Source of the DNA: an uncultured Clostridia bacterium
Lineage (GTDB): Bacteria > Bacillota > Clostridia > Christensenellales > UBA1242
Direction of reading: 5' to 3'
NCBI GenBank assembly: GCA_934778215.1
Contig: CAKVOE010000001.1
Coordinates: 310,001-374,000, forward strand
Length of the DNA: 64,000 nt
This document shows, piece by piece, positions 41,350 through 49,777 of the stretch (positions are counted from its first letter, which is position 1; each line of letters opens with the position of its first letter). The translations under genes were made by a program, and so were the position numbers. A model generated the notes under the pieces. The model saw only the letters and a program-made list of their open reading frames with translations. It was not told the origin of the DNA and searched no databases.

Positions 41350-42345
41350 ATGAAGATTATATTTTTAGGAACTCCAGAATTTGCAATCCCTACGCTTGAA
41401 GCGTTGTTTAAAAGTCGTCATGAAGTTATTGGTATAATATCTCAACCTGATAGGGTTCAAGACCACGGAAAATTTTTATATTCGCCAGTCAAAAAGTTTG
41501 CATTAGAGCATAATATCCCAATTATGCAGTTTGAAAAAATTTCTCGTGACGGCGTAGAAACCATCAAAAGTTTGGCACCAGATATTATGGTTACAGCAAG
41601 TTATGGTCAAATAATTTCTCAAGAGGTTATAGATATTCCAAAATATGGAATTATAAATGTACACGGTAGTTTGTTGCCAGAGTTTAGGGGTGCTAGTCCG
41701 ATTCAAACGGCAATTATGAAAGGTTGCACCGAAACGGGTGTTACAATTATGCGTACTGAAGCGGGCTTAGATACGGGCGACATAATTTTGATGGGTAAGT
41801 TGCAAATAGGCGAAAATGAAACGTATGGAGAACTTGCAAAAAGGCTTGCAGAACTAGGAGCGGGGTTGGTTTTAACGGCGTTAGACAAAATAGAAAACGG
41901 TACAGTTGAATACATTAAGCAACCTCGTGTAGATGCAGTAGTAACAAAGCGTATTTCAAAAGAAGAGGGTAGAATTGTATGGGAAAAACCAGCCTGTCAA
42001 ATTAAATGCCAAATTCTTGGGCAAAACCCTTCGCCTATTGCATTTAGTTTTATAAATGATGTTTGTTGCAAAATTTACCGTGCAAAGGTGGCAGAAGATG
42101 CTGCAGATACAAAGGAACCAGTGGGTACGGTTATAGAACCAACAAGCAACAAGCGTGGACTTTTTGTGCAATGCGGGAAGGGAGTGCTAGAAATTACCGA
42201 ATTGCAATTTCCGGGTGGCAAGGTTTTAAAAAGCGCTGATGCCATTAATGGCAGAAAAATTAAAGTAGGCGACAGATTTTTGTATAGCGATGGCATACAA
42301 ACAAATTCGCCCGTTGTATTAAATACTGGCGGAACTACAAAATAA
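41350..42345 (+). CDS. fmt: Methionyl-tRNA formyltransferase
   Basis: ATG 41350 lies two bases after the def stop; the longer frame from 41317 overlaps def and adds a non-family peptide. 331 residues. MKIIFLGTPEFAIPTLEALF opens the family; the HGSLLPEFRGASPIQTAIMKG box carries the catalytic His and the formyl-donor loop; TGVTIMRTEAGLDTGDI follows; an OB-like tRNA-binding C-domain ends it. Confidence 0.96.
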   Translation: MKIIFLGTPEFAIPTLEALFKSRHEVIGIISQPDRVQDHGKFLYSPVKKFALEHNIPIMQFEKISRDGVETIKSLAPDIMVTASYGQIISQEVIDIPKYGIINVHGSLLPEFRGASPIQTAIMKGCTETGVTIMRTEAGLDTGDIILMGKLQIGENETYGELAKRLAELGAGLVLTALDKIENGTVEYIKQPRVDAVVTKRISKEEGRIVWEKPACQIKCQILGQNPSPIAFSFINDVCCKIYRAKVAEDAADTKEPVGTVIEPTSNKRGLFVQCGKGVLEITELQFPGGKVLKSADAINGRKIKVGDRFLYSDGIQTNSPVVLNTGGTTK

Positions 42346-42358
42346 AAGGGAAAAAATT

Positions 42359-43402
42359 ATGAAAGAGATATTATTAGACTATTCGGTAGACGAAATTAGA
42401 GAAAAATTTGCAGAACTTGGCTTAAAGAAGTTTCGTGCGACACAAACATACGATTGGCTAACAAGTTATTTGCCTTTTGATGAAATGAGCAATTTAAGCA
42501 AAGAAGATAGAGAATTATTAAAATCTAAATTTGTCGATTTGCCATTAGTTATAGAAAAATGCTTTGATAGCAATGCCGATGGTACTAAAAAGTTTTTATA
42601 CCGATTAACCGAAACGGGAGATTTGGTAGAGGGCGTATTGCTAAAATATAAATATGGTTACACGCTTTGTGTTTCTACACAGGTGGGCTGTCGTATGGGT
42701 TGTAAGTTTTGTGCTAGTGGGCTAGACGGATTAAAAAGAAATGTAACCGCTGGCGAAATTTTGTCACAAGTTTTAGCAGTAAATAATTACATTGGCGGAA
42801 CGAACACCGAAAGGTTGGTAACAAATGTTGTGCTTATGGGAAGTGGGGAGCCGTTAGATAACTTTAATAATGTTGTTAAGTTTATAAAAGTTGTGCAATC
42901 GCCTGCAAGTTTAAATATTAGCCCACGCAAAATTACGATTTCTACATCAGGGTTGGTTGATAAAATTTATGAACTAACAAATTTAGATTTAAAAATGACG
43001 CTTACGGTGTCTTTGCATGCAACAACCGATACGGTAAGAAAAAAGATTATGAAGGTTGCAAATGCTTATAGCGTAAATGATTTGCTAGAAGCATTAAAGT
43101 GCTATTACAAAAAAACCAACAAGCGTATTGCATTTGAATATATTTTATTAGATTGCAATACCACAGATGAAGATGTAAAAAATATTATTAAAATTAGTCA
43201 TATGTTTGATTGCCATTTTAATTTTATTAGGTATAATTATGTAAAAGAGAGTGGCTTAACTGGACTAACCGAAACACAGATACAAACCTTTTTTAATAAG
43301 GTAAAAAGCGGTGGTGTTAGTGCCACGGTAAGAAGAACGCTTGGTAGTGATGTAGAGGGTGCTTGCGGACAACTAAGAAGAAGATACATAGGTAAGCAAT
43401 AA
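42359..43402 (+). CDS. rlmN: Dual-specificity 23S rRNA/tRNA adenine C2 methyltransferase RlmN
   Basis: 347 residues. The radical SAM motif CRMGCKFCASG (CxxxCxxC) is near residue 115; GEILSQVLAVNNYI and VLMGSGEPLDNF are typical; EGACGQLRRRY near the end supplies the second conserved Cys used for the methyl transfer. Part of the def-fmt-rlmN run; fused rsmB and prpC/prkC genes that often follow are absent here. Confidence 0.96.
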   Translation: MKEILLDYSVDEIREKFAELGLKKFRATQTYDWLTSYLPFDEMSNLSKEDRELLKSKFVDLPLVIEKCFDSNADGTKKFLYRLTETGDLVEGVLLKYKYGYTLCVSTQVGCRMGCKFCASGLDGLKRNVTAGEILSQVLAVNNYIGGTNTERLVTNVVLMGSGEPLDNFNNVVKFIKVVQSPASLNISPRKITISTSGLVDKIYELTNLDLKMTLTVSLHATTDTVRKKIMKVANAYSVNDLLEALKCYYKKTNKRIAFEYILLDCNTTDEDVKNIIKISHMFDCHFNFIRYNYVKESGLTGLTETQIQTFFNKVKSGGVSATVRRTLGSDVEGACGQLRRRYIGKQ

Positions 43403-43411
43403 GGAGAAAAT

Positions 43412-44140
43412 ATGTTTAATTTAGCTAAGGTTTCGCCAAGTATTATTGCCACAAATTATAAAGATGAAGAAGTTTTAAAAAATACTATTAAATTAGTAGA
43501 AAAAAGCGGTGCAAAAATGTTGCATCTTGATGTTATGGACGGTAAATTTGTTTCTAACACTACCTTTGGCGCAGATTTTGTTGCAAAGGTTAGAGGCTTA
43601 ACCGACTTGTTATTAGATTGCCATCTTATGACCGAAAATCCTTTAAGTTTGGTAAAACAATTTGCAGATGCGGGAGCGGATATTATTACCGTTCACTTTG
43701 AAGCGGCTGAAGATATTTTTAAAACACTTAAATATATTAAAGATTTAAATTGCTTAGCAGGGGTTGCAATTAATCCCGAAACCGATGTAAAAGTGCTAGA
43801 TGAAATTTTGAAGCAAAAGTTGGCAGATATTGTACTAATAATGAGCGTACACCCGGGCAAATGTGGACAGCAATATATGTTTGGTTCTGGCGAAAAGGTG
43901 GCTTATATTCAAGCAAACTTCTCGGGGGTAGAAATTGAAGTAGATGGCGGAATAAATAGGGAAGTTGCTCCCGTTCTTCGTCTGTGTGGAGCAGATATAT
44001 TAGTGGCAGGCTCAGCAATTTTTAAAAGTAATGACCCAATTGCCGAAATAAGAACAATGCAAGGAAACATTATAAAACACCGTCTGTTTGGTAGGGTCGC
44101 AAGGGTAAATCACGGCACTACAAAAACAAAACAAAACTAA
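43412..44140 (+). CDS. rpe: Ribulose-phosphate 3-epimerase
   Basis: 242 residues. KVSPSIIATNYKD, MLHLDVMDGKFVSNTTFGADFV, CHLMTENP, IMSVHPGKCGQQYM and IEVDGGINREVAPVLRLCGADILVAGSAIF match the TIM-barrel epimerase with its metal-binding His and Asp residues. It interconverts ribulose-5-P and xylulose-5-P. It has a short basic C-terminal tail of about 20 residues beyond the usual end. Ten bases after rlmN. Confidence 0.95.
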   Translation: MFNLAKVSPSIIATNYKDEEVLKNTIKLVEKSGAKMLHLDVMDGKFVSNTTFGADFVAKVRGLTDLLLDCHLMTENPLSLVKQFADAGADIITVHFEAAEDIFKTLKYIKDLNCLAGVAINPETDVKVLDEILKQKLADIVLIMSVHPGKCGQQYMFGSGEKVAYIQANFSGVEIEVDGGINREVAPVLRLCGADILVAGSAIFKSNDPIAEIRTMQGNIIKHRLFGRVARVNHGTTKTKQN

Positions 44141-44159
44141 TAGTTATTAAGGGATAAAA

Positions 44160-45953
44160 ATGGAAATTAAAAAAATTATTGTAAATGCTATCAAAAATTC
44201 GCTAAAAAATATATCGGACGAAATTGAAGTGGGCGAAAATATTGTGAGTTTTTCGTCACGCCCTGAGTTGTCGGATTTTCAAAGCAATATTGCATTTTCA
44301 CTTGCAAAGCAACTAAAACAAAACCCAATTGAACTTGCGAATAAAATTGTTGATGGCATCAGTTTAGAAACAAAAAAACTATTTTGCATAACCGTTGTAG
44401 CACCAGCATTTATAAACTTTTCGTTTACAGATGAGGGGCTAAAAACGGTTCTTTTGGATATATTAAAAGATAAAAATTATGGTATAGATAACACTGTTGG
44501 CAAAGATAAAACAGTGGTGCTAGATTATGGCGGTGCAAATATTGCAAAAGAATTACACATGGGGCATTTAAGGTCGCCAATTATAGGAGAAAGCATAAAA
44601 AGATTATACAATAAGTTTGGTTATCACACTGTAAGTGATGTGCATTTGGGCGACTGGGGACTTCAAATGGGTCTTGTTATGGCTATGCTAGATGAGTATA
44701 ACATGCTCGATTACTATTATGGTAAAGGCACTACAAAGCCACAAATAACGCTAGATTTTTTAAATGAGAACTATCCAAAAGCCTCAAAAAGAAGCAAAGA
44801 AGATGCAGAATTTAAAAAGAAAGCCGAAAACTATACCCTAAAACTTCAAAAAAAGGAAGAGCCAATTTATACCATTTGGAAGGATATTAGAGAGGTTAGC
44901 ATAAGTGCTATTAAGAAAAATTATGCTGAATTAAATTGCACCTTTGATTTGTGGTATGGAGAAAGTGATGCGTATCCATATATTCAACGAACAATTGATG
45001 CGTTTACATCTAGGGGCTTAACCGAAGAAAGTGACGGCGCAACAATTGTTAAGGTTGCAAAAGAGGGAGAGCATATTCCTATTCCCAAAAAGAATCCTAA
45101 TGATGTAAACGAAAAGCAGTTGTACAAAAATCCTATGCCTCCAGTTGTTATAAAAAAATATAATGGCGGAGATTTGTATGCTACAACCGATATTGCAACC
45201 GTTATGCAAAGGGTAGAAAATTATAAAAACTTATCAGAGATTATTTACATAGTAGATAAGCGTCAAGCAACACACTTTGAAGGAGTTTTTCGTTGTTGCA
45301 GAATGGCAAAAATATGTCCTGAAACTGTAAAACTAACGCATATAGGTTATGGTACAATGAATGGCAAAGATGGTAAGCCGTTTAAAACTCGTTCGGGCGA
45401 TACCATTAAACTACAAGATATAATAGAGATGGTTAAAAGCAAAGCGCAAGAAAAACTATCTAGCAATGGTGTCAAAGAAGATTCTGATAAACTTGCACTA
45501 GATATAGGCGTTTCGGCGATGAAATTTGGCGATTTGTCTAACGATGTTTCTCGTGATTATGTCTTCGATTTGGATAATTTTATGTCATTTGAAGGCAAAA
45601 CTGGCCCTTATTTGCAGTATACCGCAGTAAGAATTAATTCTATTTTGCAAAAAGCGGGTCAATTTAATAGAGAAATTAGTTATGCAAACAACGAAATAAA
45701 AGATATTTTGATTGAATTGCTAAAATTAATAGACTCTTATGCAATTGCTCTTACAAATTATTCGCCAAGTGTTATCTGCAATAGTTTGTATGGCTTGTCT
45801 AGTGCGTACTCAACTTTTTACAACAATGTAAAAATTATTTCGGAACCCGATGCTTCTAAGAAAAATACCTATTTAACACTATCAGAAATTGTTTACAACG
45901 CAATTTGTGATGGCTTAAACTGTTTGGCAATAACCGTGCCAGAGAAGATGTAG
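44160..45953 (+). CDS. argS: Arginyl-tRNA synthetase
   Basis: 597 residues. N-terminal Add1 domain, then the HIGH motif as HMGHLRSP in ANIAKELHMGHLRSPIIG, the DWGLQMG segment, and the C-terminal anticodon-binding region with PYLQYTAVRINSIL. The KMSK loop takes the relaxed form usual in the family (KTRSGDTIKLQDI). Charges tRNA-Arg. Followed one base later by queH. Confidence 0.95.
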   Translation: MEIKKIIVNAIKNSLKNISDEIEVGENIVSFSSRPELSDFQSNIAFSLAKQLKQNPIELANKIVDGISLETKKLFCITVVAPAFINFSFTDEGLKTVLLDILKDKNYGIDNTVGKDKTVVLDYGGANIAKELHMGHLRSPIIGESIKRLYNKFGYHTVSDVHLGDWGLQMGLVMAMLDEYNMLDYYYGKGTTKPQITLDFLNENYPKASKRSKEDAEFKKKAENYTLKLQKKEEPIYTIWKDIREVSISAIKKNYAELNCTFDLWYGESDAYPYIQRTIDAFTSRGLTEESDGATIVKVAKEGEHIPIPKKNPNDVNEKQLYKNPMPPVVIKKYNGGDLYATTDIATVMQRVENYKNLSEIIYIVDKRQATHFEGVFRCCRMAKICPETVKLTHIGYGTMNGKDGKPFKTRSGDTIKLQDIIEMVKSKAQEKLSSNGVKEDSDKLALDIGVSAMKFGDLSNDVSRDYVFDLDNFMSFEGKTGPYLQYTAVRINSILQKAGQFNREISYANNEIKDILIELLKLIDSYAIALTNYSPSVICNSLYGLSSAYSTFYNNVKIISEPDASKKNTYLTLSEIVYNAICDGLNCLAITVPEKM

Positions 45954-45954
45954 T

Positions 45955-46491
45955 ATGAACAAGAAAAAACTATTATTACATTGCTGTTGTGCACCTTGTG
46001 CAACGAGCGTTATAGAACGACTTTTAAATGAAGATGAGTTCGATATAACGCTCTATTTTGCAAACTCAAATATTTTACCTCAAAGCGAGTATACTAAAAG
46101 ATTAGAAGAATTAAAAAAACTTGCAAAAATACACAACCTACCACTTGTTGAAGATTGTTATAACCCACAAGAGTTTTTTGATAGCATAAAAGGGCTTGAA
46201 AGTTTGGGTGAAGGCTCTAAGCGATGTGATAACTGTATATATTTTAGACTAGAAAAAACAGCAAAGTTTGCAAAGACAAACGGCTATGATTGTTTTTGTA
46301 CAACGCTAACAGTTTCGCCCCACAAAAATGCCGAACATATAAATAATTCAGGAAAAGAATTGTCAAACATTTTAAACATTGAGTTTTTAGAAAGAGATTT
46401 TAAAAAACGAGATGGATTTAAAAGAAGTATTGAATTATGCAAAATTTACAATATTTATAGACAAACCTATTGTGGGTGTGGACTGGTATGA
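45955..46491 (+). CDS. queH: Epoxyqueuosine reductase QueH
   Basis: 178 residues. LLHCCCAPCATSVIERLL at the N-terminus carries the adjacent Cys residues that bind the [4Fe-4S]/iron site; CDNCIYFRLEKTAKFA and the terminal TYCGCGL supply the remaining conserved Cys. It performs the last step of queuosine formation in tRNA, replacing QueG. Its stop overlaps the next start (ATGA). Confidence 0.93.
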   Translation: MNKKKLLLHCCCAPCATSVIERLLNEDEFDITLYFANSNILPQSEYTKRLEELKKLAKIHNLPLVEDCYNPQEFFDSIKGLESLGEGSKRCDNCIYFRLEKTAKFAKTNGYDCFCTTLTVSPHKNAEHINNSGKELSNILNIEFLERDFKKRDGFKRSIELCKIYNIYRQTYCGCGLV

Positions 46492-46913
46492 AAAAGGTCT
46501 TTTATGCAAAACGGAGCCCGTTTTATGTGGTAGGATACATTACTATAATTAGTATAATAGTATTGGTTTTGGTGTGTAGTGAGGTCTTTATTGTTGGTGC
46601 TATGCGACACATAATACCTGCAATTTTGGGACTTGTAGCGGTTCTGGTTTCGGTATTCTATTTTAGACTTTATTATGAAATAAGCGAAAATTACCTTACC
46701 ATAGTATTTGGCTTTTTAAAAATAGAAATTATAAAAAGCGATATAGTTAAAATAGAAGAGGTAAAAAAAATAACCAAAAGTTTTGCATTAAGTTCAAAAT
46801 GTTTGTGCTTATATTACGGAAAAAGTACAACCAGAAAGTTTAACAAATTTTATGTTTCTCCAAAAAATGAAAATGAGTTTATAATTGAATTAAAGGGGGT
46901 TAGCAAAATATGA
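46488..46913 (+). CDS. Membrane protein with a bacterial PH-like domain
   Basis: ATG 46488 overlaps the queH stop (ATGA) and is preferred over the earlier in-frame ATG 46470; 141 residues. Two membrane helices (about 15-37 and 44-62) are followed by a beta-rich segment: YEISENYLTIVFGFLKIEIIKSDIVKIEEV, then SSKCLCLYYGKSTTRKFNKFYVSPKNENEFI. This two-helix plus PH layout is that of the SunI/YdbT-type PH_6 family of small membrane proteins. Function unknown. Its end overlaps the next gene by four bases. Confidence 0.65.
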   Translation: MKKVFYAKRSPFYVVGYITIISIIVLVLVCSEVFIVGAMRHIIPAILGLVAVLVSVFYFRLYYEISENYLTIVFGFLKIEIIKSDIVKIEEVKKITKSFALSSKCLCLYYGKSTTRKFNKFYVSPKNENEFIIELKGVSKI

Positions 46914-47554
46914 AACTAAAAAAAATAGTAAGTTTACTTATTTGCATTATACTGCCCTTTACTTTTTTTGCTTGCAAAAAAGACGATAGCACTAGCGAAA
47001 ATAAAAACTTTAATGTAAATGAGGCAAAAACCAATATTACAAAAGTAAACGAATTGCAAAGTGATTTTTTTATTGCACTATACAATGTAGAATCTATTGA
47101 TAAATTAAATGAAGAAAATGGCTGTCAATTTTTTAGCAAGGTGCTTATAGAAACCCTTAATGCGGTTAAAACAATGTTAGATAATTATGCCATTATTGCA
47201 CAGGCAACTGATAGTAATGGAAAAAAGCAACTAGAACAAAATGAAAACGGCTTTGTTTATATAAAGGGCGAAGATGAGATTACCGTTTTTATGGCAGAAA
47301 ACAAAACAAAATTACATCTAAAAACAAAAACCAGTGACATGGAACTAAAAATTAGGTGTATAAATGATAACACTTACGCAATAACCATTTTAGATAACAA
47401 AGGGTTAAAAGGTTTTCAGGTATATTTTACCGGCGTGGCGGGTAGGGTAAAATACAATGAGCATATAATTGAAATTGACGATATTTTTACGATTACCGAC
47501 TTTAACAACTTTATTGTAGATAACGGCGTTGGAGATTTTGTATCAAACGAATGA
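46910..47554 (+). CDS. Predicted lipoprotein of unknown function
   Basis: 214 residues. Signal peptide of the lipoprotein type: KLKKIVSLLICIILPFTFFAC with a lipobox (FFAC) and Cys22. The mature part begins with a polar Ser/Asp/Asn linker and continues with a helical segment and then beta strands; no enzyme motif is visible. It overlaps both neighbours (ATGA with the PH protein; the next gene starts 12 bases after its stop), so the three form one translational unit. I do not recognise the family. Confidence 0.7.
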   Translation: MKLKKIVSLLICIILPFTFFACKKDDSTSENKNFNVNEAKTNITKVNELQSDFFIALYNVESIDKLNEENGCQFFSKVLIETLNAVKTMLDNYAIIAQATDSNGKKQLEQNENGFVYIKGEDEITVFMAENKTKLHLKTKTSDMELKIRCINDNTYAITILDNKGLKGFQVYFTGVAGRVKYNEHIIEIDDIFTITDFNNFIVDNGVGDFVSNE

Positions 47555-47565
47555 TGGAGGTCTTT

Positions 47566-48156
47566 ATGGGATTTGAAGCAGATATTATTAGGTGGTTGCA
47601 GAGTTTTTCTTGTGCATCATTAGATTACTTTATGTCATTTTTTTCATTTTTGAGTGACTTTTTAATTATAATTTTGTTCTTTATAATTTTGTTGCACTTT
47701 AAAGAAAAAATGCTTGCAATATATTTTGTAATTGCCGAACTATCTAGTGCGTTAGTTCAAACAATTTTAAAACTAATTATAAAACGCCCAAGACCTTATG
47801 TTCAATATGATGACATTAGAGGAATATTTAACGCATCGGGTACATCTTTTCCTAGCGGACATAGTATAACCGCTATGTGCGTAGTTGTATTTTGTATCTT
47901 TTTAATTATAAAAAATAAACCAAGCATTCATGACAAGGTTTTATTGTTTAGTTTTTGCGTTTTGTATTTAATTTGGAATATGTTTAACCGAATGTATTTG
48001 GGTCAACATTTCTTAACAGATGTGCTTGCGGGGTATGTAATAAGTGCTATTTTGGGAGTGGTTTACTATATTCTGTTGCCAAAATTTGAAAAGTTTTACG
48101 AAAAAATTGCAAGTTCTTTGTATACCTATAAGCAATCTAAAACAAATGAAAATTAG
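47566..48156 (+). CDS. PAP2-family membrane phosphatase
   Basis: ATG 47566 with GGAGG five bases upstream is preferred over ATG 47551; 196 residues with about five membrane helices. The three phosphatase motifs are present: KLIIKRPRPYVQY (C1), GTSFPSGHSITAM (C2) and NRMYLGQHFLTDVLAG (C3, Asn where Ser is usual). It probably dephosphorylates a lipid pyrophosphate such as undecaprenyl pyrophosphate or a phospholipid; the exact substrate cannot be read. Confidence 0.88.
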   Translation: MGFEADIIRWLQSFSCASLDYFMSFFSFLSDFLIIILFFIILLHFKEKMLAIYFVIAELSSALVQTILKLIIKRPRPYVQYDDIRGIFNASGTSFPSGHSITAMCVVVFCIFLIIKNKPSIHDKVLLFSFCVLYLIWNMFNRMYLGQHFLTDVLAGYVISAILGVVYYILLPKFEKFYEKIASSLYTYKQSKTNEN

Positions 48157-48177
48157 AGCATATTAAAGCCGTTTTGC

Positions 48178-48206
48178 TTTACATTAATTTTACAAAATAG
48201 TATAAT
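48178..48206 (+). promoter_or_regulatory. Promoter of the Mrr-like gene
   Basis: TTTACA (48178-48183), 17 bases, TATAAT (48201-48206). Confidence 0.6.
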
Positions 48207-48250
48207 TAGAGTAGATAGTGTAATAATTTATTGAAATTAATGGGGGTAAA

Positions 48251-48877
48251 ATGGAAAAAAACAAAAAGAAAAAATCAATATTTGTTAAATTGTTTTTTGT
48301 ATTGCTTTTTATTGTTTTATTGCCCTTAATGATTGTATGTTTTATATTCAAAAGCATAAAAAAATATATAAAGTACAACGAATGGAAAAACACAAAATAT
48401 ACAGCGCTAGACTTTTTGAAGCAGGCAGAAATAGAATATGTTGATTGTATGCAAGGCTATGAATTTGAGAATTTTTTAAAGGTAATGTTTTTTTATTTGG
48501 GGTATGACGCCTTAGTTACCAAAAGGTCGGGCGATTTTGGGGCTGATTTGGTATTAAAAAAGGACGGCAGGCGGGTTGTCGTTCAAGCAAAAAGGTACAA
48601 CAATTCAGTGGGCGTAAAGGCTGTACAAGAGGTTGTTTCGGCAAAAGTGCATTACAATGCAGATGATGCAATAGTTGTTACAAACAGTAGATTTACCAAA
48701 GAAGCGGAGCAGTTGGCAAGCGAAAACAATGTGGTTATGTTAGATAGGCTTGAACTGGCAGGATTAATTAAAGAAGCAAAAGAAAAAATAGAAGAAAATT
48801 ACAAAATAAAAAACAATAATGTAAACAGCACCGAATTACCAGCCGGTTTTGACAGTCAATACAAATTTAGAATTTAA
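48251..48877 (+). CDS. Membrane-anchored Mrr_cat restriction-endonuclease-like protein
   Basis: 208 residues, GGGGG site. A basic N-terminus and a membrane helix (about 11-33) are followed by a PD-(D/E)xK nuclease of the Mrr_cat type: GYEFENFLKVMFFYLGYDA, then GDFGADLVLKKDGRRVVVQAKR with the catalytic Asp and QAK, and AIVVTNSRFTKEAEQLA. Membrane-tethered Mrr-like nucleases are widespread in Bacillota but their role is unclear; some act on foreign modified DNA. No methylase is adjacent, so this is not a classical restriction-modification pair. Confidence 0.82.
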   Translation: MEKNKKKKSIFVKLFFVLLFIVLLPLMIVCFIFKSIKKYIKYNEWKNTKYTALDFLKQAEIEYVDCMQGYEFENFLKVMFFYLGYDALVTKRSGDFGADLVLKKDGRRVVVQAKRYNNSVGVKAVQEVVSAKVHYNADDAIVVTNSRFTKEAEQLASENNVVMLDRLELAGLIKEAKEKIEENYKIKNNNVNSTELPAGFDSQYKFRI

Positions 48878-48896
48878 TTTGGGTATTTTAAATAGT

Positions 48897-48935
48897 AAAA
48901 ATTCATACACTACAATTAGGAGTATGAATTTTTTT
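48897..48935 (+). terminator. Terminator after the Mrr-like gene, abutting the next start
   Basis: AAAAATTCATAC (48897-48908) pairs with GTATGAATTTTT (48922-48933). The 13-base loop contains most of the next gene's ribosome site (TTAGGAG) and the T run leads straight into ATG 48936. Confidence 0.8.
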
Positions 48936-49676
48936 ATGAAGAACAAACACATAATTTTTGATAAAACAAACACCGATATGTTTATGCACTTTTTTAAGCG
49001 TTTGGAAGAGATACAAACACAATTAAAAAACATAGTAATTTTAAATCACGAAGAAACCATAGAAATAGAATTTTCTATTAAAAGAAATAGTAAAGTAATT
49101 AAAAAAATTGAAGAATTTTTAGCACATACTATTTTGGTATTTTATAAAAGTAATTTTATATATCAAAATATATGTTTGCCCGAAGAAATGGGACAATATA
49201 AAACAATTTTATCAAAGTCGCTTGCGGTTTTTGATAGAGCCAGCGAAATAGAAGAAATTATAAGCCTGATGAATTTGGGCGAAACGCTTTATGTAGAGTC
49301 CTTTTATATTTTTAAATTAAAAGCGTTTAGACAAAGATGGGAAGATATTTGTAACCTATTTTTGGAAAACGTTGGGTCTATGCGGTTGTTGGATACCTTT
49401 AATGAATTGTTAAGGTACCTTATTTTTTCAACCGAGTGCAGTGATGCAGAGGTTTATATTCACGAAACTCCAAACCAAATTTTTCTGGTTTCAAAAGATG
49501 GAAGCAACCTAATAGAACCAATAAATAGGTCGGTAAATTACATTATGGACGTTGTAAGCGAGTTAATTATTTTGGCGCCCAAGGGAATAGTTCTAAAAAG
49601 AACAACCGCAAACGACCTAGACCTTACAAAAACGCTAGTGCAACTATTTCAAGAGAAAGTAGTGGTTAATGCTTGA
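48936..49676 (+). CDS. YtxC-like sporulation-associated protein
   Basis: ATG 48936 is preferred; the frame is open from TTG 48849 but that overlaps the Mrr gene and the terminator. 246 residues. The C-terminal half follows YtxC: FNELLRYLIFSTECSDAEVYIHETPNQIFLVSKDG and then VVSELIILAPKGIVLKR, corresponding to the family's closing ...LITIAPK.I.. strand. The N-terminal half is helical and charged without motifs. ytxC lies just before thrS in Bacillus and Clostridia, and here thrS is the next gene, which supports the call. YtxC is listed as a sporulation protein of unknown role. Confidence 0.68.
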   Translation: MKNKHIIFDKTNTDMFMHFFKRLEEIQTQLKNIVILNHEETIEIEFSIKRNSKVIKKIEEFLAHTILVFYKSNFIYQNICLPEEMGQYKTILSKSLAVFDRASEIEEIISLMNLGETLYVESFYIFKLKAFRQRWEDICNLFLENVGSMRLLDTFNELLRYLIFSTECSDAEVYIHETPNQIFLVSKDGSNLIEPINRSVNYIMDVVSELIILAPKGIVLKRTTANDLDLTKTLVQLFQEKVVVNA

Positions 49677-49701
49677 CAAAGCTAAATTATGAGTGTAAAA
49701 T
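49673..49701 (+). promoter_or_regulatory. Promoter of thrS
   Basis: TTGACA (49673-49678), 17 bases, TAAAAT (49696-49701) preceded by TG. The -35 overlaps the end of the YtxC-like gene. Confidence 0.8.
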
Positions 49702-49715
49702 TAGTTTAAGAAGAG

Positions 49716-49746
49716 TTTCCCGCTAATTGAATTTAGCAGGAAAACA
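49716..49746 (+). promoter_or_regulatory. Hairpin in the thrS 5' leader
   Basis: TTTCC-C-GCTAA pairs with TTAGC-A-GGAAA with a single opposed C/A, just after the expected transcription start (near 49708). There is no T run and no T-box consensus. It might control thrS translation or stability. Confidence 0.4.
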
Positions 49747-49777
49747 ACCGAAAAATTTAACATTTTTGGGGTTTATA

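Noticed and set aside
49702..49777. A T-box riboswitch before thrS
   Set aside because: The leader is too short, lacks the T-box consensus and specifier domain, and has no terminator.
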